Source of the DNA: Nitrospira sp. CG24E | Lineage (GTDB): Bacteria > Nitrospirota > Nitrospiria > Nitrospirales > Nitrospiraceae | DNA: 33,026 bases | Assembly: GCA_002869895.2 (NCBI GenBank) | Contig: NEWP02000024.1 | Location: 10,259-43,284 of the forward strand | Direction of reading: 5' to 3' | Shown here: positions 30,865 through 33,026 of the stretch, one piece after another | Numbering within the stretch: the first letter of the stretch is position 1 | How the letters are laid out: each line of letters begins with the position of its first letter | Notes under the pieces: model-generated | What the model was told of the DNA's origin: nothing | What the model saw: only the letters and a program-made list of their open reading frames with translations | The model's database searches: none | Position numbers and translations under genes: made by a program

Positions 30865-32852
30865 GAGACTGTCTGCCGAGCCATCTGTGTCGTGGCTGGC
30901 ACTTCGACATCTTTACGCCGCCACGCAAGCCGATACCGGCGATCGCTGATAGCCAAGACACCGCCCATCGCCATGACTAAACATCCACCCCAAATCCAAT
31001 CGATAAAGGGCTTGTGGTAGAGCCGCACACTCCAGGCTCCATCGTCGAGTGGCTCACCCAATGACACATAGAGATCGCGCAACAGCCCGGGAGAAATCGC
31101 AGCTTCGGTCATGGTCTGATTCTGCACAGTATATCGTCGTTTTTCCGGATACATCACCGTCACATCATGCCCGTCCTGGCTCACGTGAATCGTTCCACGC
31201 GCTGCGATATAGTTTGGTCCCTTGTACTGTTGAGTTCCGTCAAACCGGAAGGTATAGCCGCCAAGCGTGGCCGTCTGTCCGACATTCATCCGTACGTCCT
31301 GCTCAACTTCAAAGCCCTTCACCATGGTCACACCTGTGATAAACAGGGCGAGTCCAAAGTGGGCCACAACCATTCCCCAATATGATCGAGGCATCGAGGC
31401 CAGTCGGCCAAAGAGACTGTTTCCATCCGTATGGGCAAGGCGTTCACGCAAGTCCGTAGCGATCGTCGTCGCAATCCAGATAGCCAACAAGAGACCCAGA
31501 CTGACAAGGGGGGACCAATGGCCCAAGACAATCGGTAACACCAGAGCCGTTGTAACACTCACCCCGAATGCCCAACGCAGGCGCATGGCTAATTCCGGCA
31601 GGCTGGCTTTTTTCCACTGGGCCAGAGGGCCGATCCCCATCAAAAAGATAGCGGGTGTCATCAGCGGGACAAAGACGGTGTCAAAATAGGGTGGCCCGAC
31701 AGAAATTTTCCCGAGGTCCAACGCGTCCAAGAATAGAGGATACAGGGTGCCCAACAGCACCGACCCCAAGGCCGCGACCAGTAACACATTATTCGCCAGC
31801 AGCATCCCCTCGCGCGAGATGATGGAGAAACCACCGCCCAGTCCCACGCGCGGCGCGCGCCACGCGTACAACATCAGTGAGCCTCCGGTCACCACAGCCA
31901 GGAACACCAGGATAAACAGACCACGCTTTGGGTCAGTGGCAAACGCATGCACTGAGGTCAACACGCCAGAGCGGACCAAGAAGGTTCCAAGCAGGCTAAG
32001 GGAAAACGCCAAAATGGCGAGCAACACACTCCAGGCTTTAAAGCTGCCCCGTTTATCCGTGACCGCCAACGAGTGAATCAACGCGGTTCCAGCCAACCAA
32101 GGCATGAATGAGGCATTTTCAACCGGATCCCAGAACCACCACCCGCCCCAACCCAGTTCGTAATAGGCCCAGCCGCTCCCCATCGCGACGCCAATAGTCA
32201 GAAAACACCACGCAACCGTAGTCCAGGGACGTGACCAACGTGCCCAGGCCGCATCCAGTGTTCCCCCGAAAAGTGCCGCGATCGCAAAAGCAAAGGCGAC
32301 GGAGAATCCCACGTAACCCATGTAGAGCATCGGTGGATGTATGACCATCCCAGGATCCTGCAACAGAGGATTGAGATCTCGCCCATCGAATGCAGCCGGG
32401 ATCAACCGCTCGAATGGATTGGAGACCGTCAGCATGAATAGGAGAAATCCCATGCTGACCAAACCCATCACGCCAAGAATACGGGCACGCATCGCTTCGG
32501 GCAGATGGGCTGACAGGAACGAGACCGCAACCATCCATATCGTGAGAATAAATACCCAGAGAAGTAACGATCCCTCATGGGCGCCCCAAATGGCTGCGAG
32601 ACGATAATGAAGGGGGAGCTGAGAATTCGACGTGGCCGCGACATAGAGCACAGAAAAATCCTTGGCCGCGAAGGCATATCCCAGACAACAAAATGCCAGC
32701 AGGACCAAGAGAAATTGCCCGCGCGCGGCCGGTTTTGCTACGGACATGAGCGCGGAGTTTCCAACCGCGGCACCGTAGATAGGAAGACTCCCCTGCACCA
32801 CCGCCACACAAAGCGCGAGAATCAAAGCAAAATGACCGATCTCTGGAATCAT
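30861..32852 (-). CDS. ccmF: Heme lyase CcmF
   Basis: Large inner-membrane protein of system I that transfers heme from CcmE to apocytochrome. The 663 residues include many transmembrane spans, the tryptophan-rich WWD domain (WGGWWFWDPVENASFMPWL), conserved histidines such as HPPMLYMGYVG and LIHSLAVTDKRG, and a periplasmic domain near 530-615 with YPEKRRYTVQNQTMTE. AGGAGCC precedes the ATG, and the ccmE stop lies within that ribosome binding site. Confidence 0.97.
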   Translation of the reverse strand: MIPEIGHFALILALCVAVVQGSLPIYGAAVGNSALMSVAKPAARGQFLLVLLAFCCLGYAFAAKDFSVLYVAATSNSQLPLHYRLAAIWGAHEGSLLLWVFILTIWMVAVSFLSAHLPEAMRARILGVMGLVSMGFLLFMLTVSNPFERLIPAAFDGRDLNPLLQDPGMVIHPPMLYMGYVGFSVAFAFAIAALFGGTLDAAWARWSRPWTTVAWCFLTIGVAMGSGWAYYELGWGGWWFWDPVENASFMPWLAGTALIHSLAVTDKRGSFKAWSVLLAILAFSLSLLGTFLVRSGVLTSVHAFATDPKRGLFILVFLAVVTGGSLMLYAWRAPRVGLGGGFSIISREGMLLANNVLLVAALGSVLLGTLYPLFLDALDLGKISVGPPYFDTVFVPLMTPAIFLMGIGPLAQWKKASLPELAMRLRWAFGVSVTTALVLPIVLGHWSPLVSLGLLLAIWIATTIATDLRERLAHTDGNSLFGRLASMPRSYWGMVVAHFGLALFITGVTMVKGFEVEQDVRMNVGQTATLGGYTFRFDGTQQYKGPNYIAARGTIHVSQDGHDVTVMYPEKRRYTVQNQTMTEAAISPGLLRDLYVSLGEPLDDGAWSVRLYHKPFIDWIWGGCLVMAMGGVLAISDRRYRLAWRRKDVEVPATTQMARQTVS

Positions 32853-32860
32853 GGTGGCTC

Positions 32861-33026
32861 CTAGCGTGGATTGACGACCAGCGTCTTGCTGGGTTGGGCG
32901 CCTGACGCCTTGGCTTTGGCCAGCGCATCCGCGGCTTCTGGCGGCATGTAATTTTCATCGTGCTTGGCCAGCACTTCGCTGGCGAGGAATGTCCCATCAG
33001 GCCCGAGTTGCCCCTGGGCCACCACG
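32861..33026 (-). CDS. ccmE: Heme chaperone CcmE, C-terminal part (partial)
   Basis: The gene runs off the window end; 54 codons and the stop are present. The heme-attachment region [12 protein letters not shown] is intact, with the histidine that binds heme covalently and the tyrosine four residues later. The sequence ends in a short Ala/Lys-rich tail ([21 protein letters not shown]). It is 8 bases upstream of ccmF, and would be the first gene of the operon seen here. Confidence 0.95.
   Translation of the reverse strand, partial: VVAQGQLGPDGTFLASEVLAKHDENYMPPEAADALAKAKASGAQPSKTLVVNPR

Overview
This 33 kb window looks like the chromosome of a Nitrospira-type nitrite oxidiser. That is an inference from gene content: a c-type cytochrome biogenesis operon, small periplasmic cytochromes, a probable NirK remnant, and medium-to-high GC genes packed end to end. 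No rRNA or 16S marker is present, and no tRNA gene or CRISPR array was seen.

Layout. Bases 1-8250 are mostly plus-strand housekeeping and stress genes: the tail of a sigma-70 factor, apt, a DksA-type regulator, queC, a lipoprotein cytochrome c, an aldo/keto reductase, a stand-alone diiron metallo-beta-lactamase-fold protein, a hemerythrin and an XRE regulator. A thioredoxin-like gene and a DUF2490 barrel gene lie on the minus strand. From 21740 down to 8299 everything is on the minus strand. The core is a long run: glyQ, glyS, a membrane protein, ppdK, ribD, an esterase, an unknown protein, an MFS transporter, a 37-residue membrane ORF and ribE. Four successive junctions there (ppdK to MFS) are 4-bp GTGA/ATGA overlaps. 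Then come an inverted-repeat element, a 16S/23S pseudouridine synthase and an orphan groES.

Bases 22020-23290 hold an Rrf2 regulator coupled to a TauE/SafE exporter. Bases 23300-28570 are an accessory, rearranged zone: a complete IS630-family element that appears to split a reading frame, an FN3 lipoprotein, a deletion scar joining HlyB-like and TolC-like remnants, a cytochrome c, a 61-codon fragment resembling the start of NirK, and a small secreted protein meeting that fragment tail to tail. Beside them is a stand-alone secreted copy of the CcmI C-terminal domain. Its promoter and signal peptide match those of the small secreted protein, so it looks like a gene chimera.

Bases 28575-33026 are the ccmE-F-G-H-I operon on the minus strand, with 4-bp overlaps at three junctions. 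It would mature the c-type cytochromes encoded in the window and elsewhere.

The most unusual items are the CcmI-domain chimera with its twin promoters, the NirK-fragment junction, the transporter, esterase and micro-membrane ORF embedded in the ppdK-riboflavin run, and two structured intergenic repeats (9690-9921 and 18492-18590).
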